From the NCBI RefSeq assembly GCF_963169125.1, contig NC_084794.1, positions 118,520,358-118,584,357 of the forward strand: a DNA stretch of 64,000 bases, in the 5' to 3' direction. The DNA comes from Humulus lupulus (lineage: Eukaryota > Streptophyta > Magnoliopsida > Rosales > Cannabaceae). Each line of letters opens with the position of its first letter. Within the stretch, counting starts at the first letter, position 1. The notes below the pieces were generated by a model that did no database searches, was not told the origin of the DNA, and was given only the letters and a program-made list of their open reading frames with translations. The translations under genes and the position numbers were made by a program. This document shows, piece after piece, positions 23,319 to 34,428 of the stretch.

Positions 23319-23996
23319 CCTTTTTATCTTTTAATCTTTTAATTACACGACCTACTGGTCGTGATGTAAAGACATTAATTTTGTATTGCTGTGCGGGCAG
23401 CAATTTTCCTTTTAATCAAACAATTACATCCGAGCAATACTGCTCACGGTGTAAAGTAATCCGTTTTTGATATTATAATACATTTTCATTTTATTATAAC
23501 ATCTGTTCGCATGACCGAACTTAACATAGCACTTTGGTTTGATTTAACAAAATACAAAAATTTTGAAAAATACTCTAAGTACCCTAGCATGCTTTCACTT
23601 ATTTTTCACATGTGTTTACATACCTTTTGATGATATGCTTTGCTTACTTGTACCTTATCTGCCCCCCAAGTGATCGAGGAGCTTTAGGTCCTTGGTCACT
23701 TGCCTTAACCAAAATCTGTTTGAACAATACTGCTCGGAGCAAAATAATTGAAATTGTAATACAGCAAAACAACACACGTAATGAGCAAATACTTGTAATA
23801 AATACAATAATTGGCAAGAAATGACTGGCTGCGCATAGTCCCTTATATTTCTCGTAATAAATGGAGGAAACATGTCGGTACGAGTGATCAATAAGATCTT
23901 ACACTTATAAGCGATCGGTCACATAAAATGACCAACCCTTTTTCTAAACTTGTAAAAAGTAAAATTAATACAAGCCAATTCTTTAAGAAGAATTGT
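23319..23996. other. Spacer between the element B antisense gene and the integrase end
   Basis: No coding signal on either strand. It is AT-rich. A short motif (GAGCAATACTGCTCACGG at 23433 and GAACAATACTGCTCGGAG near 23724) occurs twice, each a partial palindrome around GAGCAATACTGCTC. This is where the two opposed transcripts would converge, so 3' processing signals for both may lie here. Confidence 0.5.
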
Positions 23997-26900
23997 TTAT
24001 TGGTAATACTTGCGCAGGTGTTCTCCATTCCAATAGCGAGGAACGAGATCTCTGTTTAAGCGTGCAAGTTTATAGGTGCCTGGGTGAAGGACTTCTTCAA
24101 TCTGGTATGGCCCTTCCCAATTAGGTCCGAGTACTCTAGCAGCTTGGTCGCGGGTGTTTAGAAAAACTCTTTGGAGTACAAGATCTCCAACGCTGAACTT
24201 TCTCTCTCGCACTTTAGAGTTGAAATACCAGGCGACTTTTTGCTGGTACGCAGCTACTCGGAGTTGGGCTTGTTTACGTTTCTCATCGATTGAGTCTAGG
24301 GATTCCATCAATAGCTGTCTGTTTGAATCTTGATCGTACGTTATTCTGTGATGCGAAGGCTGATCTAACTCAATAGGAAACATAACTTCATATCCATAAG
24401 CCAAAGAGAATGGAGTATGACCCATTGCTATTCGGTGGGAAGTTCTCTACGACCAAAGTACTTCAGGAAATTGTTCTGGCCACGCCCCTTTAGCTTCTTC
24501 TAGTCTTTTCTTCAGTGTATCCTTCAACATTTTGTTGACTGCTTCAACTTGTCCATTTTCTTGGGGATGAGCGACTGAAGAGAACGTGAATAAATCACTA
24601 TCAAACTGGGTGCCGTTATCCGAGACGATCTTCCTTGGTAATCCATAGCGACAAATGATGTTCTTGATCACGAAATCCAGCACTTTCTCGGTCGTTATGG
24701 TTGCAAGCGGTTCAGCCTTGGCCCACTTGGTGAAATAGTCGACGGCAACCACAGCATATTTGACACCGCCTTTTCCCGTGGGCAAAGATCCAATTATGTC
24801 GATCCCCCAAACTGCAAACGGCCATCGGTTTTGCATTTGTTTAAGCTCATTAGGGGATGCCCATAGGATTTTGGAGAATCTCTAACATTTGTCACACCTT
24901 CACACAAACTCCATCGAATCTTCATTCATTGTGGGCTAGAAATATCCTTGCCTTAGGATCTTTTTTGACAAACTCTGCCCCCTAGCGTGGTCTCCACAAA
25001 AACCTTCGTGCACCTCTTTCATCAATTCTCTGGCTTTCTCCTTTGTAACACATCTAAGGAGTGGCATTGAGTATCCCCTTCGGTACAAGATTCCATCGAC
25101 TAGGATATACCTAGCAGCTTGCCGTTGAATGGTCCTGGCTTTGTTTCTGTCCGTCGGTAACACGTCTTGCGTTAGATACTCTACGTATGGTGCCATCCAC
25201 GTATCCGCCATCTGGATCACCAGAGTGGTCTCCTTTTGGATGCTTGGTATAGATAGTCGCTCAACTGGCACTATGTTCAGAGTATCATCATCCTTCGCAC
25301 TTGCTAATTTGGCCAAAGTGTCCGCATTGGAATTCTGATCGCGAGGTACCTGCTGGAGACTGTATTTGTCGAACTGAGCCAATAGATCCTTTGTTTTGTT
25401 CATATAGGCAACCATCTTTAAACCTCGCGCCTGGTATTCTCCCAGGACCTGATTCACCACCAGCTAAGAATCACTATAGATGTCAAGCACTTTTATGTTC
25501 ATGTCCCTGGCTAACCGTAATCCAGCGAGTAGTGCTTCATACTCGGCCTCATTGGTAGAAGCAGTGAAGTCAAATCTGATTGCGCAGTGAAATCGATGCC
25601 CCTCCAGCGTTATCAATATCACTCCTGCCCCAGCGTGGCACTCGTTAGAAGAACCGTCTGTAAATAATTTCCACGTGGGGGCTTTGCTTTGACATTCAGG
25701 CTCGTTAGGCTCTTCAATCTGCTCACTATTCGTAAGTTCAGTGAATTCTGCAATGAAGTCAACCAGGGCTTGTCCTTTTATTCCTACTCGCGGTAAGTAA
25801 GATATGTCGAACTGCCCGAGTTCGACTGCCCATTTTTGCAATCTACCTGCAACCTCTGGTTTTCGCAGGACTTGTCGAAGAGGCTGGTTGGTCAAGACCA
25901 TAATTGGATGAGCTTGGAAGTAAGGCCATTGTTTCCTGGAGGCCAAAACTAGGCAATAGGCTAGCTTTTCGATGGGCGGGTACCGCTGTTCTGCTCCAAT
26001 CAGCCTTTTCCTTACATAGTAAACAACCTTCTGCACACCTTCTTCTTCCCTTACTAGAATGACACTAGCAGCGTATTCCGTGATCGCCAGGTAGATGAAT
26101 AAAGTTTCTTTATCGACCGGCTTTGAAAGGATGGGTGGTTGCGCCATATGTGTTTTTAGTGCTTGAAAAGCCTGTTCGCACTCCTCCGTCCATTCAAACT
26201 TTTTATTGCCCCTGAGTAGATTAAATAATGGGACGCACTTATCTGTTGACTTTGAAATGAATCTACTTAGAGCGACAATTCTTCCTGTTAAGCTTTGAAC
26301 ATCCTTAATCTTTACTAGCGATTTCATGTCGATCAGAGCTTTAATTTTCTCGGGATTGGCTTCAATTCCCCTCGAGTTAACTATAAATCCCAAGAACTTC
26401 CCTGATCCTACTTCGAAGAAACATTTAAGGGGATTTAGCTTCATCTGATATTTGTTCAAGATGTTGAAGCACTCCTGCAAATCCCTTACATGCCCTTCTG
26501 CTTTCTTCAACTTGACCAGCATGTTGTCGACTTAGACCTCCATGTTTGTGCTGATCAATTCCTTAAACATGTGGTTGACGAGTCACTGGTAATGCGCACC
26601 AACGTTTTTCAAACAGAAGGGCATCACTTTGTAACAGTAGAGCCCTGCATCAGTCTGAAAGCTAGTGTGATCTTCATTAGGGGGATGCATACTAATTTGG
26701 TTATACCCGGAGTATGCATCCATGAATGGGAGGATCTCATGTCCTGCAGTGGCATCGACCAGTTGGTCGATCCTTGGGAGTGGGAAACAATCTTTGGGGC
26801 AGAATTTATTTAGGTCTGTAAAATCCACGCACGTACGCCACTTGCCATTCAGCTTGGGCACTAGTACGGGATTAGAGACCCACGATGGATAAAATTCCAC

Positions 26901-27770
26901 CCTGATGAACCCATTCTCCTTCAACTTCTCGACTTCTTCTTTTAAGGCCCTTGATCTATCTTTGTCGAGCAGCCTTCTTTTTTGTTGCATTGGTGGAAAA
27001 CTCTTGTCGATGTTTAGGACATGGCTGATGACTGCAGGATCTATCTCGACCATGTCTTTGTGCGACCAGGCAAAGACCTCCTGGTTCCTCCTTAAAATCT
27101 CCACCAGTGCTTGTTTTTGTTGTAGTGAGGTGCCATATCGAGGTGACGGCTCACAGGTCGACTAAAATCGATTTCCCAATTACAGCATTGTATGCCGAAG
27201 GACAATCAACTACTATAAAAGTAGTGAGTAATGTCCTATTAGCAGGTGCGGTGCCTGCTGTAATTGGGAGTCTAATTGACCCTGTTGGGGCGAGCCCTTC
27301 TCTGGAAAAACCATAAATGGTTTGGTTGCATGGCTCCAGGTCCTATACGGACAACTTCATTCTATCCAGCGAAGACTTGTATAGGATATTGATCGAACTT
27401 CCTGTATCGACCAATACCCTCTTCACCATCATGTTTGCAATCTGCACGTCCACAACTAGCAGATCGGAGTGTGGGAATCGCACGTGCTGGGCGTCGTCGT
27501 CAGAGAAGGCTATCAGTTCCTCCTCTGTTTGAGCCTTTTTTGGTGCTCAATCCTTGACACTCATCATCTCAATGTCCTGGTCATGGCGTAGGATTCGAGC
27601 GTATCGTTCCTTTGCCTTCGCACTATCTCCTGCAAGATGCGGGCCTCCGCAGATGGTGAGTATAGTGCCTGCCACAGAAGCTGGCTGTAAAGGTGGCGAG
27701 TGTTGGCGTGCATGTGCCTGCTCATTGCCACCTTGAGCCTCTCATTGAGAACCTCCTGCGGCTCACACAT
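23997..27770 (-). pseudogene. Element B pol: protease, RT, two RNase H domains, integrase
   Basis: Read from 27770 leftwards. The protease has LVDTGSSINILY intact near 27371-27421. The RT (27104 to about 26200) has KRRLLDKDRSRALKEEVEKL, NGKWRTCVDFTDLNK and FMDAYSGYNQI. Its catalytic YVDD reads *VDN (26520-26534), a stop and an Asp-to-Asn change. RNase H 1 is at about 26200-25800 (YVRKRLIGAEQRYPPIEKL). RNase H 2 is at about 25680-25440 (WKLFTDGSSNECHAGAGV, STNEAEYEALL). The integrase (25200-23997) has HEGFCGDHARGQS and CDKC, WGIDIIGSLP, VSDNGTQFDS and NGQVEAVNKML. About a dozen residues are missing between FDSDLF and FSSVAHPQ. Stops at 25462, 24930 and 24446 split it. Tandem RNase H supports Tat. 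Confidence 0.93.
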
Positions 27771-29872
27771 ATCTTCTTAAATGTCCCTGCCTTATCAGGA
27801 ACTCAATCTCGTCCTTCAGCTGGTTACACTCGTTTGTGTCGTGCTTGTAGTCATTGTGAAAATGACAGAACTTTGTTGTATCTCTCTTGGAGATATCTTT
27901 CCTTATGGGTGTGGGTCGTTTGTAGGGCATGTTTGAGCTGGTCGCCTGATAGACCTCAGCTCAGCTTTCGACAAAGGCAGTGTAGTTGGTGAATCTCGGT
28001 TCATACCGACTGCCTTTGGGGCGCTTATTCTCGGAGGTCGAGGGTTCATTGTTCGCCTGGTTTCCACCATTTCTACCATTGTTATTCTTGTTGCCTTTGC
28101 CGTTGCCATTCGGTTTTTTCGACCCATTGGCGGCTTTGGCGGGATCTTCCTTGGGCCCCTTTTCTTTTGTTGGTGATTTCCCTTTGTTGGCAATCGCGTC
28201 TTCGAGCTTGATGTACCAATTAGCTCGATCTAAGAACTCTTGGGTGCTCCTTACCCCATTCTTTCTGAGGCTGCTCCAGAGAGGTGAATGGCTTCTAACC
28301 CCAGCAGTTAAGTCCCTCATCTTACCTTCATCGCCCACAGTCTTGGCTCCAGCTGCAGCTCGCATGAAGCGCTGAACATACTCCTTTAAGGGCTCTCCCT
28401 CTTTCTGGCGTATTCCGACTAGTTGGTTAGCCTCAGTGGGGTGCACGCGACCCACATAGAACTGTCCGTAAAACTCCTTTACGAACATTTCCCATGATAC
28501 TATACTAGCAGGAGGGAACTTAAAGAACCACTCCTGGGCAGTGTTAGACAGCGTTGCAGGGAAGATGCGGCAGCGGGCATCTTCTAACACCTTTTGTATA
28601 TCCATTTGTACCTCAAACTTATTAACGTAAGATAGCGAGTCTCCATACCTGTCAAAATTTGGCAGTGTTGGCATCTTTAATTTACTGGGGGTTTCAGCCA
28701 CAGCAATCCTCTATACGAAAGGGCTGCATCTCCTTCGATCGTACTCAATGTGGGATGTTCGCCCCCTGACCAGCTGCTGCACCGCCTGGTTCAGGGCATC
28801 GATCTGAGCCTGAACATCTTCTAGGATTACTGGGGCCATTGGTGCCGGGGGAACGTACTCATCGTGCCTTTCACAACAGTCATTAAGCACGTCCCTCAAA
28901 TCATCGTCTCTTCGCCTCTGCTCGCTAGCTCCCAGCCGATTAAAGACATTCTGCTGCCTGGGCTACCCCTCAGCGTTATGGCCCGCTGGCCGGTCCTCTC
29001 TAGGGGGGGCTCCTGCCTCCACCTCTTTCTTCGTTCCTCCGACCAGCATTTCTTTTGCCGGAATCGGCTTCATTGTAGTCATGGCCATCTCTGAATTGTG
29101 GCTGACTATTGTGTGACCGGCTATTCACTTTGTTTCCTCCTCGGGCTGGCATTTCCCGAGCATCAGCGGGAGGCCTGCGCTGGTCGGTGGGTCCCCGTGC
29201 ATTGTTATGCAGTGGGGGGGCCCCTGACCGCAGAGCCTGTCTCGGAGTTCCTCCTGTTGGCAGAAGGACGCTGCCCCCTGCTCGATAGATTCGGCTCTTC
29301 ATCCCCTAGGCGTCTAGGTCTGTGGGGCGGTTGCCGGACCCTATTCTGTTCGGGCACTGGGGATTGCCTCGACCAGCCTGAGATGGAGGCTGCTACTCAA
29401 GATCCCTAGGTGGGACATCATCCTGAGCGATAGGCGGCTGCTCCGGCCTTTGAGGGCTTACTGGCTGGAGCGGAGGACTAGGATTGGGACCCCTTTGAGG
29501 CGGCCTGTTTGGTGGCTGATTTGGCTGGGAGGCTGGCGCAGCTTGATTCCTAGCCAGCTGGATGGCTGCTTCAAGGGCGGCCATGGCATCCCTCTGTCGA
29601 CGATCCATCTCAGCCCGCCACTCGCTCAGCTCTTGACGCTGGCATTCTATTTCTCTTTGCTGCGACGCCATTATCTCTGCAGCATTCTCTTGATTGGCCC
29701 TCAGATTGGCCAACTCATCCTGCAACACCCCCAATGTTGCCTTCAAGGTTTCAGAATCTAACTCCTCCTCATAAAACTCCAAATGTGGTTCGTCCTCAGC
29801 CACATTTGGGGGAGGAGGCTGGGATGATGCAGCACCAGCGGCCTGTCCAGTCTTCTTGGATGTTTTTACCAT
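27771..29872 (-). pseudogene. Element B gag (Tat-type)
   Basis: Starts MVKTSKKTGQAAGAASSQPP at 29872, 37 bp from the 5' LTR and just after the PBS. The N-terminus has a helical region (LQDELANLRANQENAAEIM) and a Pro/Gln-rich spacer. The central capsid-like part is at 28701-27961 (KMPTLPNFDRYGDSLSYVNKFEVQM, WEMFVKEFYGQF, GEPLKEYVQRFMRAA), followed by a Lys/Asn/Gly-rich tail. A knuckle-like CHFHNDYKHDTNEC lies near 27829-27871, the atypical form usual in this lineage. Stops and frame changes occur near 29393, 29000 and 28710. It would form the particle that packages element RNA. Confidence 0.9.
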
Positions 29873-29889
29873 TACATTCTTTCACAAGC

Positions 29890-29908
29890 TCTCAATGAAA
29901 GCACCAGA
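29890..29908 (-). promoter_or_regulatory. Element B primer binding site
   Basis: Reading leftwards from the 5' LTR: TTC then TGGTGCTTTCATTGAGAG. The TGG start complements a tRNA CCA end. Element H has the identical 18-mer after its LTR (37092-37109), tying the two elements to one family. I do not assign the tRNA. Confidence 0.75.
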
Positions 29909-29909
29909 A

Positions 29910-30531
29910 TGTTGACCCTCAAATTAGCCAACGACACGGAGTCAAATATACAAAAAATATGGAACGACGCTTGAAAAGATAATCTAATGGAAAGGGAAAA
30001 AATACCAAGGATTTATAGTGGTTCGACCCCAAAGATTAGTAACAACCTACGTCCACTTAGTGTATTGTTAGTATTGAATTTCAAAGCCGTGATAAAAAAA
30101 CTAGGGTTCTTTGAGTTTCACAAACCTTGGAAGGATTACAATAGAATGATGAACAATCACTATAGCTCTTTCTCTCTCAATATCAAGCAAAAAAGCTAAT
30201 GAATCAAAAGTCCCTTCCTTGAGCTATTTCATGCATATTTATAGGGTCAAGGAGGGTTATACATGCTAACGTGTCCTATCTTTCCTTAATAATCGCGTAT
30301 CAAGGATAATTATGAAGAAATATTCAAATGCAGTTAATATTAGATTACAACTTAAGAAGGAAATAAATCGGGCTTCACGATCAGCCTGGTCGTATCAAAA
30401 AATTAATGCAGACGATGAGGTGTGCTCCTGGTCGATGGCCGAACAACACCTTTGTCCTTCAATTCCGCCATGTGTCAATCCACGTGTAAGAATTCTTTGC
30501 CACGTCATCAAAAACCATTTTTGGGTAAACA
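29910..30531 (-). repeat. Element B 5' LTR
   Basis: A 622-bp partner of 19168-19791 with about 32 differences and two 1-bp indels by eye. It ends next to TSD GTTAT. TATTTATAGG near 30235 is the minus-strand TATA box. Confidence 0.92.
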
Positions 30532-30536
30532 GTTAT

Positions 30537-30633
30537 GAAGATTGCAACTGAAGACAATCTTGCAGATCCGTTTACAAAGACACTACCAGAAGCTACATTT
30601 GATAAGCATATCAAGGAAATGGGATTAGTATAA
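30537..30633 (+). pseudogene. Element C pol C-terminus
   Basis: Continues the Copia RNase H after element B: MKIATEDNLADPFTKTLPEA, then FDKHIKEMGLV and a TAA at 30631. The frame joins GDVKVI at 19162. ADPFTKTLP is the conserved end of plant Copia pol. Confidence 0.9.
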
Positions 30634-30654
30634 TTAAGGCATTAGTTTCAATTA

Positions 30655-30669
30655 GTGCAAGTGGGAGTT
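30655..30669 (+). promoter_or_regulatory. Element C polypurine tract
   Basis: AGTGCAAGTGGGAGT directly before the 3' LTR. The CAAGTGGGAG core is the common plant Copia PPT. Confidence 0.8.
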
Positions 30670-31127
30670 TGTTGGGGTTTTATGTCCTACTTAAAACCCA
30701 AATTCTTTGTAATCTCATTTTATTATCAATAAAAGAATAGAAATCATTTTTTGACTTGGTCAATCACTTTGCTCACATGTTTTATTTTCATGATTATATA
30801 TTTAATATAAACTTCTATTAAATCTCGAGCATATAGCTAATCTTATTTATAGTGACGTAATCACATTGGAATATAAATATGATTATATGTTCAAAATAAG
30901 TTAGTCCTAAGATTAGTCAGTGCACATGATTTACACTAACTTGCTAATCTACGATATGATCTACTTACACATTACAGTGTTATGTTCTTTCCAGAACATT
31001 AGCAAAGTAGATAAGATTGGATGTATTTGTTACGTCGGACTGGACCGATATTGACAGTTGATAAGATAAGTAAACATACCGTTATTATCTATTCTAGTCA
31101 TATCATATAGTTGGCCATAGGTCAATT

Positions 31128-32192
31128 TGTTAGGAAAATATTGTTTATATTATTGCTAAATGGAATTATGGAAAAACCAAATACAACTCTATGCAAAAAT
31201 ACAATGGACAAGATAATATTGATTAAATAAGTATTACAACTCAATTGCTCAAAATACAAGTAAATCAAAAGATGTAGAAGAAGAAGATTACAAACGCAAT
31301 ACTATAACAATACAAGTAAATAAGAAGAACAAAAGAATGAAAACACAAACTCTCACACAAACAAAGTGTAGAGTAGTGGGGATCACCAACTTGAACAAGG
31401 TTCAAGACCTTTGTCCAAAAGCTTATTTCCCCCTATTCTCTAAGCACTAAGGGATCTCTCTAGGAAATAGCTCTCTGGAATTATCAAGCCTTTTGGTGTA
31501 TTTTTCAGCCAAGTGCTTTGTGGATGAAAAAAGGTATGTCATACAAGTGAGCATTAGGCTCCTATTTATAGAGTTTGAGATACCCCTTTGAATTTCAAAT
31601 TTCACCAACCCCCATGGTTGTTACCAATGTTTAATTGGATGTTTATGGAATTAAAATGGAGATTTGGGAGTTATTTGGGATGTTAGAACCGTTCAATTTG
31701 GAAAAAATTGAAAATTCACATAGGCTGTCAGCCTCACTGGCCGCGGCCACGACTTTTCAGTGGCTGCGGCCACTAGCTTCTGTCCCCCAGACCGCGGCCA
31801 CTGAAAGTCAGTGGCCACGGCCACATGCCATTTTCAGCACAAAAAATTTATTTTTCCAAAACGTTCCAAAAAGTCCCAAATCCTTTCCCACATGATTTTG
31901 TAACCTCCAAATACCTATTGGGAGTTAAAACACATGTCTCAACCAGTCATATATCATCATGACTTTGTGAAATCCAATCTCAAATGTGTAACATATAATA
32001 TACACATTATTGGGTAATATTTGGGAGTTACAAATTTGTAACTCCAAAATATGTCACATTTGGGCACACACGTGTCTAATTTTTGTGACTCTCAATAATA
32101 TGTTACAAGGTGTGACAAATCACATTTGTGTGACAAATCACATTTTGTCACATTATTTAATCTAATATTATATTATATGAAATAATATAACA
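31128..32192 (-). mobile_element. Solo LTR S2 (TGTTAGGAAAA family), copy 1
   Basis: 1065 bp, TGTTAGGAAAATATTG...ATAATATAACA, with a perfect TSD CAATT (31123-31127 and 32193-32197). The 5' LTR of element C shows the empty site. A TATA box on the minus strand (CTCTATAAATAGGAGCC, near 31558-31574) and an end TTTTCCTAACA in that direction suggest a minus-oriented Copia-like solo LTR. No coding content. Copy 2 is at 53538-54592. Confidence 0.88.
31736..31827. repeat. GC-rich palindromic repeat module inside S2
   Basis: Repeats of the palindrome GGCCGCGGCC and variants (GTGGCTGCGGCCAC, ACCGCGGCCACTG, GTGGCCACGGCCAC) separated by ACTTTTCAGTG/CTGAAAGTCAGTG spacers that are themselves inverted. This can form a long hairpin in AT-rich surroundings. 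Copy 2 of the family has one unit fewer (54160-54223). Confidence 0.75.
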
Positions 32193-33603
32193 CAATTCAA
32201 TCTCAATTTTGAGTGGTTAGTATTCTAACTGATTGTATTATTTGAGTTCTTTGACTTGTTCGTTACCAGCTTACCCTACGGACTAGCCCATACTTACATC
32301 TTGGGAACTCGGTAGTATAATTGAGTGGGAGTGTTAATCATAGATATGAACATCTATAGCTTTTGATGAAGAAGTGAAATGATGGTTTCCTTTTACTTTG
32401 GTTCAAGGTGTTAAATGATAGAGATCTCATTTCAGTAATTAAATTAGTTTACTGAAATATCATTTACAAGGAACTAAGTGTTTTAAGGATAAAATACAAT
32501 GAGGGGTAAAACAGTATTTTAGTCCTATCTCATTGTAGACCATCTATAGAGGATTGAGTGACAATTGTGGTTGTAACAATGGATAATTAATAGCGTATCT
32601 ATATTTGTTATAGAGCGTTCTATGAATTCAAGAGTGTAATTTCGAGTCTATAGTGGAGTCACGAGGAATTAATAAGTTGCTAAATTTATTTGTTAGATTT
32701 ATGATAACTTATTGGAGCTTGATTTCATAGGCCCATGGTCCCCATTGTACTTTGGATAAAATCATCTAGATAGTCTCAATTAATTGATTCAATTATCAAT
32801 TAGAATTATCAAAGTTGACCAGGTCAATTTTGGATAGTTTCACAGAGTTACGTATTTTTGAGAAGAAAAGAGAAATCATGGCAGATTTATTAATTAAGAT
32901 AAATTGGTATCTAAATTAATAAATAAGTTTAAATCAAGGTTCAAATTATAAATAATTAATTTGATAAAGGATTTAAATAATTATTTAATTAATTAAATCA
33001 ATAGAAAATAATATAGGCCTTGTTTTTAAGTCCAATGGGCTTATAATCAAATGAGAAATTTTACGGGCCTAAAGCTCATGATAATTTCGACCTAGGGCTT
33101 CAAATTGGCTATTATTTTATTGATTTTTTAATTAAATTAAATGGTCTAATTGAGTCTATAAAAGGAGTGCTTAGAGAGAAGTCAAGACAGATGACAGAGA
33201 AGTTTAATCACGGGTTTTCTGATAGTTTTAGATTCTCTCTAAACACAAGTCCTTTTCTAAGCCTCTTTGTTATTTTCTCTTCTTCTTTCTATATCTATCT
33301 CATGTGTTGAGAATTTCCCACACTAGTCTAGGTGATTCTAAGGATACATTGGAAGATTGTGAAGAAAATAGAAGATCGGTTCAGTTTCTTGATGATACTC
33401 TGCAACAGAGAGGATACAAGAGTTAGAGAAACTGAAGGGAGGAATCTTTAATTCCGCTGCATATACTGTAACTATTCTATTCAATTTTTCTCTTTGAATT
33501 CAATTTTAGAAACATGTTTTAGGCTATCTCGTATTAATTTTTTTAATATTAGATATACATGAAAATAAATAAAGATCATGTATAAAGTTTTCCTATCAGG
33601 AGC

Positions 33604-34428
33604 CTCCACTATTGGCATTTGGTTATTGTTCCAAGGAACTCCATTCCCTTGTTGTAGTATCGGGTTATAATTATTCTCTTAAGCAGGTTGTAAGGGCTCC
33701 CTCTGGGCATTCAAATGTGCCCTCAAGTTTGGGTTTGGCTAGTTGTACTATCCTCAGTTATGGTTCAGATGGTCTCGAAGGTCTAGACTGTTAGGATAAT
33801 TCTCATAGTATCTTGGTTCGGTGTTGTAGACATTCATCAATCTACTATTATTCTGACTATCTTCAAGGAAACTAACAATCCTTTAATGCTATTGTTGGAT
33901 ATCAGGTCCCAGTAGCAGGAGATCTCGACATATGACTCCTAGATGGCTGGGGTTGTCTCAGATATCTATGCCCTTAATTTGCCCCCATTGGGACCTCATG
34001 ATTATCCTTTTGTTTGGGCCTAACCTGCGGGTTCCTATCTTGGCTTGCACTCCTTGCACTTTGGGTAGGCCGTTGAGCTGCCCTCTCACTAGTTTGAGGT
34101 CCACTAGGGGCAGGTTGTGCTATGTCTTGAACCGGTGAGGGATGTCAGATCGGAGAGGGAGGATGCCTGATCGGAGATGGTGGTGGCCTATCATTGTTAG
34201 GAGTTGGCCTTGTAGGTTATGGGATATTATTCTGAGCTGCTTGTGGGGCAGCTCAGTTATTCCTAGTATCATCAAGAATCTCTCTCGGATGGTTGGTACG
34301 TGTCGGGTTTCTATATGAAGCCTTTGTTTGGTTAACTCCAGCACTTGCCCTAGCTCTTCTAGTCTAATTTTGTTGGGCTCTCTGTTTGGCCATCCTAGCC
34401 GCAGTACTACCCCGAGGAAGTCCCCTAG
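33604..34428 (-). pseudogene. Element H gag, middle part
   Basis: The minus-strand continuation of H gag beyond element C. The region is rich in Pro, Gln, Arg and Ser (for example NDRPPPSPIRHPPSP, RPTQSARSASQDRN), as in the linker of Tat Gag proteins. It has stops in every frame. Boundaries are set by the flanking TSDs GGAGC (33599-33603) and CCTAG (34424-34428). Confidence 0.75.

Larger units (their letters stand above)
19168..30531 (-). mobile_element. Element B: Tat-type Ty3 retrotransposon inserted in element C
   Basis: LTRs of 624 and 622 bp, both TGTTG(G/A)CCCTC...GGGTAAACA, flanked by a perfect TSD GTTAT (19163-19167 and 30532-30536). Element C's RNase H frame continues across. gag-pol is on the minus strand, so the 5' LTR is the right one. 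PBS, PPT, dual RNase H and an antisense extra gene (20629-23318) fit the Tat lineage, where antisense extra ORFs between pol and the 3' LTR are documented. By eye the LTRs differ at about 32 positions, roughly 5%. Confidence 0.95.
8981..33598 (+). mobile_element. Element C: Ty1/Copia LTR retrotransposon inserted in H gag
   Basis: LTRs beginning TGTTGGGGTTTTATG start at 8981 and 30670. The 5-bp TSD GGAGC is perfect (8976-8980 and 33599-33603), and H's gag continues on both sides. After removing nested insertions and their TSDs, both LTRs are exactly 1859 bp (4150-2291 and 2929-1070). Counting by eye I find roughly 58 differences between them, about 3%. The internal region without element B is about 6.2 kb, giving an original element near 9.9 kb. 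Gene order gag-PR-INT-RT-RNaseH is that of Copia. The long LTR suggests an Angela/TAR-type lineage, but that is a guess. Confidence 0.95.
30670..33598 (+). repeat. Element C 3' LTR, interrupted by solo LTR S2
   Basis: LTR parts 30670-31127 and 32198-33598, ending TTTCCTATCA next to TSD GGAGC. Without S2 and its duplicated CAATT it is 1859 bp, the same as the 5' LTR. TATAAAAG is at 33157-33164. Confidence 0.93.

Noticed and set aside
22159..23403. Minus-strand Ser/Phe-rich frames opposite the coiled coil
   Set aside because: Complement of Glu/Lys codons gives Ser/Phe/Leu runs; shadows only.
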